Positions 56,001 to 64,000 of a DNA stretch of 64,000 bases are shown in pieces. Numbering within the stretch: position 1 is the first letter of the stretch; every line of letters begins with the position of its first letter. The notes beneath the pieces are model-generated. The model saw only the letters and a list, made by a program, of their open reading frames with translations. It was not told where the DNA came from and did no database searches. Source of the stretch: Mugil cephalus (lineage: Eukaryota; Chordata; Actinopteri; Mugiliformes; Mugilidae); NCBI RefSeq assembly GCF_022458985.1, contig NC_061771.1, forward strand, positions 21,277,501 to 21,341,500. Reading direction: 5' to 3'. The position numbers were made by a program, and so were the translations under genes.

Positions 56001-56774
56001 TCTCCTCTCCTCCCTCTTCTTCTTGCAGCTGTTTAAGCCGTACCTGGGCTTCTTCTAATAGTCTCCTGCATTCTGCAAAGCTGTTTTCCAGATCTTCGCC
56101 TCTCTGCTGAAACTCAGCCATTCTCTCCAGTCGGGCCTGTAGTGGCAGGACACACAGCCAAAACAAAAAAATATGAGGAATAAAAAGAAAGAAGAAAGCA
56201 AAGGGCATCACGCAGGGAGAGGATGCTTTGAAGCGACATCAGAAGATGAAAGTACAACACTTCCAGACCAAATAACAAAAACAACAATTACAGGGTGGAA
56301 CGATTTAAATTACATGACGCAGCATGTGTGACGGTGAATACTGAACAGAAGCTTGACTTCACAGTTAAATACTAATGGTTTTTTCGTCACATTGTCACTT
56401 ACCACTTCATAAGGTACACTAAAGAAAACGAACACACTCCTATGTAAGAGTCCTGCACTAAAGCTTCACTCCATGACCTTTTTTTTTGTAGTTTTGTGGT
56501 GCTGTTAAACTGGATTGCATTAGTGTTTGTTTTTTAGCCCAGCCCACTGGACAAAATGAGGCGGTTAGAATAATAGAAGCGACTGTCTATATGGGACAAT
56601 ATAATTCAATTACTTCTACAAATAGTTGAATCAACAAGTATTTGTAGTAGTTACAAATGCAGAATACCGTAAAGTTCTTGAAGCCAATATTTAATGCAGA
56701 ACTGCATAATATTAATAAGATAAATACAAATACAAAACAACAACATGACAAATAGGCCCAATAAAGGCTGGTAT

Positions 56775-56846
<72 letters not shown>

Positions 56847-58769
56847 CGTCAATAACTATACAAATTGTCCCGAGGCGCTTTACAAAATTTGCCCTGAAGG
56901 AGGAGGAGGAGAGGGTAGTAGTACCACAGACTTGCATGGGTAGTAATAGACAGGAAACCAGAAGACAGGAACTTGGAGCCAGAGAAAATAGAGTAGAGGA
57001 TATGTGCTTAGTGCGTCATTCCCCTGTCAGCCAAGCTAGGCCTGTACCAGCATCATCAAGGGGCGGATCAGTCCAGGCCAAATGATAAGCTTCATCAAAA
57101 AGCAAAGTCTTAAACCTGACCCTAAAGGTAGAGAGGAAACTGTCTGCCTCCGGAACCCAAACAAGCAGCTGGTTCCTCAGGAAAGGAGCCTGGTAGCTGA
57201 AGGCTCTACCTCCCAGGGTGAGAGCTACTGTTTAAGCAGTGGTTGCCTGTTGATTAGTCCATGTGTTCAACCATGAATGCAGGACGGATATATCACACTG
57301 CACTCATTTTTATTAGCTAAGCGTACTTTAAAGAAGTGCAGCCTAGAACCACATTAAATCAGTGCCAGATGGGGAAAAGTTAAGAGGTTTCTTCTGGACT
57401 TTCCCACGCAGTGGCATATTTCTGAGTCCTCAAACAAAGGAATGAGTCACTCTATCCATGTAGTCACTGATAGACTTTCAGTGAACACAACATATTCAGA
57501 ACCAGAGGTGAATACACAGAGCTCGACCACTGTATTAAAAGCCTTTATCAGTGGATGGAAACATGTAAGGAAGGAAGGTAATTGTGGGAAGGAATGTTGT
57601 TAATGTTGTTTGGGTTCACTGTATTTTAACTCTTTTACTTCTCTTGTGCTCCTGCCTATGAATGTATGGAAATGAACTATGTGTATGTATGTGAGTGTTG
57701 AAATGTGTTTTTTGTCGAGGGCTCTTTTTTTTCAATGTTGTGTAATATTATATGATGTAAACATTTTAAACTCTCAATAAAGTTGTTTGAAAAAAACAGA
57801 AAAGGCTAATGACAAGAACATGTGATGTAGCTGAAAGGTCTGTATTAGCTAGACCTTGAGTTAAGAATAGTCTGTCAAAAGATTTGAGTCTATGAAATAG
57901 AGATAATTAATTTTTTATTTATTTTTTTAACCAGCCATGTTCCAGGAATAAGTCTTAAAGAAATAGCAAGGATATCGAGTACTTAAATTTAGTCACATAT
58001 TTTGATAGTTGTGTCAAGACACAAATCAGTGAAATGGGGTATCAACACATGGTCACACTTTAAATCATTTCCAGGGTTTTATTCCTTCCTTATTGTGATT
58101 TTTATTATTAATTTAGTTTAGTCCGGTGTACACTCGATTTGAAAAGTGGTCTCTCTCGCTTTTTTTGTTTGTTTAATTGTCTTTATAACATTTATTTCGC
58201 CTTCGTCTTTCGTCAGTATTTCACAAAAAAAGTAAGAGAATATATATATATAAGTTTTAATTGTCACAGAATTTATTTTTTCTTGTTTAACTCAAATTAT
58301 GGCTGTTATCGAGTTAGGGCCTGCTGATCTTTAATACCACACCTTAAAGTTAATTAATCCCAGGGGCAAGTCCTTCTTTTTTAATTTCAATGGGATATCA
58401 CCTATGGTGTATTTAACAATGTCGAACTGGTACTTTTACATAATTTAGGGACTTGGCTGTTTGTGGTCATTAAAGCATCTTAAACTAGATGTTATTTCAA
58501 TGTAAAAAAAATATCAGATTTCTGTGTTAAAACCTGCCAGACAAACTCTGTATCGACTCCTCTGGTCTGCCACTACAAAGTTACTTCTAAGGGTAAAACT
58601 AACCAGGGACACGACTCCAGACTTCACGACTAGTACAAGGTTCACTTCTGACCCGGTGTCTCATTCTGAATAAACTCGGGGTGTCCACGTACGGACTGCA
58701 GACATCCTCATCGTCCGACACATAGATGTGATCCCAGGCGCTGTAGTCGACACCGGCTCCGCTGCTCAT
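50094..58769 (-). CDS. cdc37: Hsp90 co-chaperone Cdc37, complete, 8 coding exons, 368 aa
   Basis: Delivers client kinases to Hsp90 in the cytosol. Coding exons, 5' to 3': 58769-58653, 56136-55852, 55768-55663, 54792-54677, 54597-54475, 54382-54200, 50358-50287, 50198-50094; frame is kept throughout (human CDC37 has 378 aa). The N-terminal kinase-binding part has [16 protein letters not shown], with the conserved CK2-site serine (here Ser18), then a long coiled-coil region (about 40-125) and [14 protein letters not shown]. The Hsp90-binding core has [21 protein letters not shown] and [33 protein letters not shown] and [11 protein letters not shown] follow, and the protein ends in a short acidic tail. 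Start: human CDC37 begins at the Met before VDYS; here an extra SSGAG intervenes. An in-frame ATG at 58895 would add 42 residues without family support. FRMRHR replaces the usual FRWRHQ. Tc1 copy I lies in intron 3, copy H and foldback debris in intron 6. Confidence 0.95.
51058..51380. mobile_element. Tc1/mariner-like non-autonomous element, copy H, in cdc37 intron 6
   Basis: Reverse orientation relative to copies F and G. It starts CACCGATCAGACATGCTGTA and carries 'aacagctgtgactcatcaga', 'gatcagtttgggatctagtg' and 'cttagtaacatccacgcaaa'. The far end is eroded. Confidence 0.7.
51880..52165. mobile_element. Partial copy of the foldback element, in cdc37 intron 6
   Basis: Matches the right arm and part of the centre of the element at 40265-40895: 'aacatggagggggtagagct', 'catgacctatattgcagcca', 'agggggagctctactcgctt'. 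The left arm is absent. Confidence 0.7.
53111..53290 (+). mobile_element. Teleost interspersed repeat fragment in cdc37 intron 6
   Basis: Starts (AATTC)n with 'aatgttatttatgtagcgcc'. It includes a short direct repeat, 'agcctgcatcctccagag' twice, and 'gcaaggaagaactcctttt'. Related to the repeat at 8318-8810. Confidence 0.65.
54831..55292. mobile_element. Tc1/mariner-like non-autonomous element, copy I (both ends present), in cdc37 intron 3
   Basis: The left end reads ACCAACGATCAGGCAAAACA and the right end GGTCATAATGTTATGCCTGA then TCGGTG. All internal blocks are present, making it the best-preserved short copy. It lies about 40 bases from the acceptor side of exon 4. Confidence 0.85.
56776..56846. 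repeat. (GATA)n microsatellite in cdc37 intron 1
   Basis: About 18 uninterrupted AGAT units, followed directly by a LINE/SINE-type fragment. Confidence 0.97.
56848..57232 (-). mobile_element. Teleost interspersed repeat fragment in cdc37 intron 1
   Basis: Carries 'aggcgctttacaaaatttgc' and, further in, 'ctgtctgcctccggaaccca', 'agctggttcctcaggaaagg' and 'tagctgaaggctctacctcc'. I know this text as part of an abundant fish repeat. Orientation and family name are tentative. Confidence 0.6.
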
Positions 58770-61700
58770 CGTCTCCGTTGTCACCGGGTTTTCACTTTCA
58801 TTTACAGCAAAAAAGACGCTGTCGAGGATGTTTGGACCGGAGGCAACTCCCGAGACGACGCGATAAAACAGGCCGCTTCTCAATCCTCTTAGCAACGGGA
58901 GGAGCAGAAAGAAAAGCCTTTAAGTAAATCACTGCTTCTCTGGCGACAACAACTGACACGTCATCAAAAAGCGCGGACAGATAGATAGATACATACATAG
59001 ACATGACAGATAGATAGATCTGTAATAAAAACAATAAAAATAGATGAGAAAGATTTGGAATTTATGTGATTGGCAAATTTTATCAACATAAATGTCGATT
59101 TTTTTTTTAAAAAAAAGTTGCTCCAAGTTTTACTGCTTTTAAAAACGATTAAAACATTTTTCATTTATTCTTTAACGAAGTTGGAGAATACAAGCGCCTT
59201 AAACCTAATCTAACTTTCTTGAGTCGTTTCATTATTTTTATTTATGTATTTTCTATTTCGTATGTGTGTTATGTCACTGATGCACCTTTTTTACTGGCAA
59301 GTGTTAATTTGAATAATAATAATAATAATAAATAAATAAATAAAATAAAATCATGAGTGAAATTCAGTGTCCAGTAGCTTCATCACATAGAAACTGATAA
59401 GACTGAAAGATAGGACAGAGACAGGAGCCTGTCACTTCTCTGCCTGACTATGGTGTTGTGTAGAGGACCTAAAAAACATGACAATGCATTTATTTATTTA
59501 TTTTTGGTGACATTTTTCCTGTTTCCTTTGCACTCTACTAAAAAGTATACCTCTGTAATGGCAGCTTTAATTTTAGTTTTCAACTGCGCCATGTGTTTTT
59601 GAAGGTCCTTTTGTTGTGTGCTCAGTAACAGAATCTTTATTGCCATTATTCAAAAGCACACCGAAACTGTATGCCCTATTCAGTGCAAAGTAAGCATCTA
59701 ACTTATTAAAACATTTTTCATGTGTGCAAAGTTTAAAAAGAAGAGAATTATTAATATATTGGTACAACACCGGCTCAGTGGTTGCAACAAAAGAGAGGGA
59801 GGGACGAGAGCGGGAGCAACTTACCAATAATTTATTTAACAAAAAATAATCGAATACGCAAACATAACAGTTTAAACCAGTGGGATGTGAAAGTCAGTGG
59901 GATCAGCAGTGAGGATGTGGATGCATGGGTAAATGTACTGTGTGCGAGTGTTGTAATGGGAAACAAAAGACAAAAGATGGGAGCTGTCAGTTCACTTCAT
60001 GTTTATTTATTTATTCCTTTTGAAAAGACAATGTGTGCATTCGGGCTGTTTCTTGAACAGATACAAACATAGCAGACTAGTATTCTTGCGGACACATGAC
60101 TGCTCAGCCACACTGTCGGTATTTCACTGGTTTATTTGGCCCTGTTTTGCTCACATTGCTAAGTGACAGAACAAGGACATTTAGATAATAAAAGGCAACA
60201 TTTCCACTCTCGTTTTCCTGTGTAAGTGTGACCTTTGTCTCCTTAAAAACAAAGAGGAACTTGGCAGGAGCTCTGGAGCAGAGGGACAGCCGTTTCCCCT
60301 CTAAGTGTTTTCATCACACTGTAAGCATGCAGACAATAACTCAGTGATTCAGCATGAACTGTTAACATGAAATACATTTCATGTTAACAGTTCATGGTAG
60401 GTCCATATCCATAATATGATGTATATGTATGGCAAATAAATAAATAAAAAAGTTAAATATTAACACTTATTGCATAACAGTAAAACAACCAGCCAGTCTG
60501 TGAAGTTCTAGTGAATCTGAGGTAAAAGCAACACAGCAAATAACCAAAAGGTCAAGAACCAGTGAAAACAAATATTTACTGTACTTGTGCTTACTGGGGG
60601 TTTGCAGTAATGGACCAATGCCACCAATCTTCTTCACTTCAAAGGGGCCGCAAACAAAATTACCTACAAATCACGGGGGGTCTTCACAGAAATCACGCTT
60701 CCATGTTGAGTGAATTGCTACAATAACACACAGAGGGGTGTGTTACAAGCACGGCGACTAGTCTATAAGGACCACAGCAAATGGTGTGTAGCTATAATGT
60801 GAGATACTTAAGTTGGTTTGTGTTTCTAAGTCTCCCTCGCCCACGTTGTGGTGATGAAGCAAGAGGCTGCAGCTGATAATGAAGAGCCTTCAGTTAAATG
60901 AACAGTCACGAGACCAAAGTGCAGACATTGTGGGTTTGGACTTCATCGGTCATGCCAGGAACAGTTGCAATTGTTTATGTATTTTCAACACTCAGAGATA
61001 AGTCGGGCTGTCCCATAAGGTCCTGCTGTTTCCCCGATTTCGCCGCAAGCATTTTTTCCTGTAAGGGGAGTAGCAAAAGGGAAGGAAGAAGAGGAGTGAA
61101 GCATTTCAAGGAATGTATTTACTCCACCCCCGACACTTCTGCGCTGGAATTTCCCCGAATAGCCTCAGAGATCAAGAAATTATTTCTAGAGCTGAAACTG
61201 TCAGTGAAGAATCTCATAAACAGGAAGTATAATTACTAATTAATGTTCTCTTGGCACATCCAGGTTTTTTTTCGTAATGCTCACTTCTTCCTCTTTAAAA
61301 TCCAGCGAGATTGTCCGACAATCTTCAGTTTATACTCTGAGGATTGGTCAGATTCTTACATTTCATAATAGCAATCAGTGGCAGAGATCGCATGTAAAAG
61401 TGTCGTATCATTTATTGATATTTTCAAAATAAAAATTTAAAAAATCTTATATATATATATTTACAGGACTTCCAGTTCATAAATACACAGTTTGCACTTG
61501 TATTGTTCCTCTTTTCACTTGCCGTACACACACGTACTGTAGACTCTGTGGGTTAGAGCGACATTTTCAGTGGGTTCAGATGCAGCTGTGAGAGTTTTCA
61601 CATCTCAGTATTTGGCCTCACATGAACCGCGCACCACTAAATGAAACTATAAAGTTCTAAGCAGAATGAGAAAACAACAAAGAGCAGTGAAACAGTAAAA

Positions 61701-63201
61701 CAACATGATCACAACACAACAGCTACACTGGAAGTACTGGCTCCGTGTGGTCAAATGAAGTACACATCAAATAAATGGCTCACAAAGCTGGTTGTTTGTG
61801 ACTGACGGACTACGGTGACTGTCGCATGTATGGTACGAAGAGAATACATATTAAATAAGCATTTTATTATTATATATTTACAGGACAAAAATCTGTATCT
61901 ACTCACACTGCACACCCGTGTTTAAAACAGCACTATTTCCACGTGTGTGTGTTTTCATTTATGTACACATTAACATGGGTTTCTGTAGCTGGATTTAATG
62001 AGTCATCTAGTTCCCAGATGTTCTAGAAACCAAAGAAGAGACAGATGACACTGACATGACTAAAGCAACTGAAGCTTTCCTGACATATCTGTGAATCATA
62101 AACTTTAACCAGATTCCACCGGTGTACCGAACTCAAGGCTGTGCAACAGTTCAAGGGTAAACCCGGTTTTACGTGGCCGACACTAACAGCTGATTCTGCT
62201 TCATGCTGGAGGGTTTTACCTTCATCAGGGGGTCTTGCAGAACCCAGCTGCCACAAAGGCATAATATCAACACGTTTTGACCATAAAATTATCGTCAAAT
62301 CTTGAGAACCTGTGTGTAAAGTTACTCTACTAACTATAGAGAGCCCATAGTGTATCACACATTCCTGCTGCAAACAAATGAAAAGTCTGTTAGGATAGTG
62401 TTTACTAAAACCTACAGCTGTTCTGAGGGTTTACCAAACCACAGATAACAAAACTACTACAAAACTACTCTTAAAAGAATTGTGTCCACTAACATGCTGA
62501 CCATACACCAAGAACATACATCATACTACTGGTCATTCAGGCCTAGTGTATTAGCGACCCGTGGGCCACATGTTCACCAGAACCAACCCCCAAGTGGTTG
62601 AGTCAGTCTGTGGTGCAGAACTGAATGGAGAGATTTAGAGGGCAGCTCGTTCCACAGGATTTCAGTCATTCCTAAAGTGTTTCAGACCGTGAATTAAACA
62701 ATTTGCGTAGCCTAGCAACACTCTACTGACAATGCAGCGCCTTCTTTTGAAGCGTGCCAAGATAATGAAGTCTGAAGCATGCCGTTTTCAACTCTGAAAC
62801 CTAGAATTGACATGAAAAAAACAATAAAATAAACATATTTAACCCTGTCTGGAATGAAACAACCAACTTTCTGGACAAACTTCCCAGAGATAGACAGACA
62901 GACAGATAGATGAAAACCTGTAGACAACACTCTCTAAACACTGTGGTCCATGGCTTCTAACCAGACTTCCTTACTTAAGTTCAGACTTTCTTTTTTAAAT
63001 ATTTTTTTATGTGACAGTGTAGACTTGAAGAAGAAATGAAGTAGAGAGAGACGCAGCACCAGCAACACTCAAACTGGGGACGTTGTAGCTGATCACCAGA
63101 GTCTTTACAACTTATCCACAAAGGCGATGACTTAAAATCCAGCAGTAATGTCAAACACCAGCTTCAGAGGGTCCATATTCATGCCACGCCGTCGTGTAGA
63201 T
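58770..63201. other. cdc37 upstream region and 3' region of the right-edge Ig gene
   Basis: No complete gene is supported. Contents: a short GATA array near 58978-59018, an inverted LINE-type end (59310-59470), the palindrome at 60353-60396 and an (AT)n run near 61450. The part above about 61.4 kb is plausibly the 3' UTR of the right-edge gene. TTTATT (minus-strand AATAAA) occurs near 61411 and 61865. The open frame of 113 codons at 60898-61239 has no recognisable domain. Confidence 0.45.
60353..60396. repeat. Perfect palindrome, 21-bp arms with a 2-nt centre
   Basis: The arms 60353-60373 and 60376-60396 are exact reverse complements; the centre is AC. It lies between cdc37 and the right-edge Ig gene. 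Confidence 0.97.
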
Positions 63202-63813
63202 TTAAGCTTCAACAGGTACAGGAATGTGTCCCATATTCTTAAAAACCTTCATGTTGTACTGTCCCATTCGGGTGTGTTTGTAGAAAAGGCAGTATATTAC
63301 GATCAGTACGATGGTTAACAAGGCAAGTCCTGCCATTACCAGCAGTATGATGAGTATTGAGTGGTCGGCTGCAGAGAAACAGAAAACATTACATGTCAGA
63401 AAAATACAAAATGGAACATTCAACATGAACTTCCTTCCTGATTTTGCATGAGTTATTATTAATTCTCAACTGATTAAGCAATACTGGAAACAACACTGTG
63501 GTTGCTCAGTTTTCTGTAACAATTATAACCTTTGAAAAGCGGAAATGAAAACACTCACCTTGGACATCCACATAAAAATTCACGTTGACAGTCTCCACTT
63601 TGTTGCTGACGGTACAAACATAATTCCCTCCTTGATCAGAGCCCACAGACTGGATGATGAGAACGCTGCTGCTGGAGGAGGAAGCTCTTCCCCCCGGGAG
63701 CTTCCAGGAGTATGAGGGGCTGGGGTTTCCTTCAGACGAACAGTTCAGACTTAGAGTGTCTCCTTGTGTGATTTGGATGTTTTCATTTGCTGCCACTAGT
63801 AGCTTAGGTCCAT
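63202..63813 (-). CDS. 3' end of an Ig-domain type I membrane protein (ICAM-like?), partial
   Basis: Two exons are visible: 63813-63559 encodes one Ig domain and 63368-63202 encodes the membrane segment and tail; the gene continues off the right edge. The Ig exon is phase 1-1 (85 codons). It contains the B-strand cysteine in LSLNCSSEGNPSPSYSW (with an N-glycosylation site, NCS) and the F-strand DQGGNYVCTVSN, an I-set/C2-type pattern. The last exon starts with DHS, then a hydrophobic span of about 23 residues (ILIILLVMAGLALLTIVLIV), a short basic tail (KHTRMGQYN) and PVPVEA at the C-terminus. The tail has no ITIM, ITAM or SH3 motif. ICAM genes neighbour CDC37-PDE4A in mammals, which makes an ICAM-type adhesion molecule the best guess. 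A VCAM- or CD22-like receptor fits the sequence equally well. Confidence 0.7.
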
Positions 63814-64000
63814 CTGTGAGTTGGTTGAGAGAGGAAGAAAGAGAACAAGTTATTTGTCATGTCAACACATTAATGCCCTGACGCACGCACACATTGTAAC
63901 GTTGTCGTGGAAAGTACCTCGTCATTGTCATCACACTTTTGTCCCTATTTTTCATTGTGTTTCACTTTTAGTTTCTGCTACCATGGTACCATAGTCACCA
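63814..64000. other. Intron of the right-edge Ig gene
   Basis: Sequence upstream of the Ig exon acceptor on the minus strand. No further exon is recognisable before the window ends. Confidence 0.6.

Noticed and set aside
50094-58769. Reading the cdc37 gene as the paralog cdc37l1
   Set aside because: The N-terminal VDYSAWDHI...SDDED block and the [16 protein letters not shown] and C-terminal segments belong to CDC37. CDC37L1 has a different N-terminus and lacks the C-terminal part.
58770-58895. Upstream in-frame ATG extending cdc37 by 42 residues
   Set aside because: Cdc37 proteins begin just before VDYS; the extra sequence resembles no known extension and is more likely 5' UTR.
60898-61239. 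113-codon plus-strand frame
   Set aside because: No domain, no flanking splice sites and isolated between genes; length is compatible with chance in a 64-kb window.

Overview
The window is vertebrate nuclear DNA, most likely from a ray-finned fish. It holds long spliced genes with GT-AG introns, dense CA, GATA, GAA and GGAA microsatellites, and many short DNA-transposon relics and LINE tails typical of teleosts. I found no prokaryotic, organellar, viral or CRISPR features. All gene calls come from reading exons, splice sites and protein motifs by eye. Exon lengths were summed and keep frame across each gene, but no alignment or database search was run.

Layout, left to right. (1) 1-3.9 kb: the first exons of an unidentified minus-strand gene that leaves the window on the left; its first coding exon encodes a signal peptide. 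(2) 7.76-15.1 kb, plus strand: ears2, mitochondrial glutamyl-tRNA synthetase, complete in 10 coding exons (534 aa), with a perfect NRF-1-type site and a GAA tract in its promoter region. (3) 16.57-28.84 kb, plus strand: a complete GGA clathrin adaptor (618 aa, 16 exons), best read as gga2. (4) 32.3-45.3 kb, minus strand: a complete long-form cAMP phosphodiesterase 4, best read as pde4a (931 aa, 16 coding exons), with a very acidic C-terminal tail; gga2 and pde4a converge tail to tail. (5) 50.1-58.8 kb, minus strand: cdc37, the Hsp90 kinase co-chaperone (368 aa, 8 exons). (6) 63.2 kb to the right edge, minus strand: the 3' end of an Ig-domain type I membrane protein, possibly ICAM-like.

The neighbourhood combines two blocks that I recall as separate in mammals: EARS2-GGA2 (human 16p12) and PDE4A-CDC37 near the ICAM cluster (human 19p13.2). 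That context, together with residues in UCR1, is the main reason for choosing pde4a over pde4c. The genes do not form one pathway. They are housekeeping or signalling genes: mitochondrial translation, TGN-to-endosome sorting, cAMP hydrolysis and kinase folding.

The space between exons is rich in transposon debris: at least nine copies of one Tc1/mariner-like non-autonomous family, a second Tc1-type MITE, a foldback element, a THAP/P-element-like relic, hAT-like pieces and several LINE 3' tails. The most unusual non-genic structures are three near-perfect palindromes that each have a 2-nt centre, an exact 123-bp tandem duplication, and a pde4a final intron made largely of purine/pyrimidine repeats. 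I did not find a convincing undescribed biological system.
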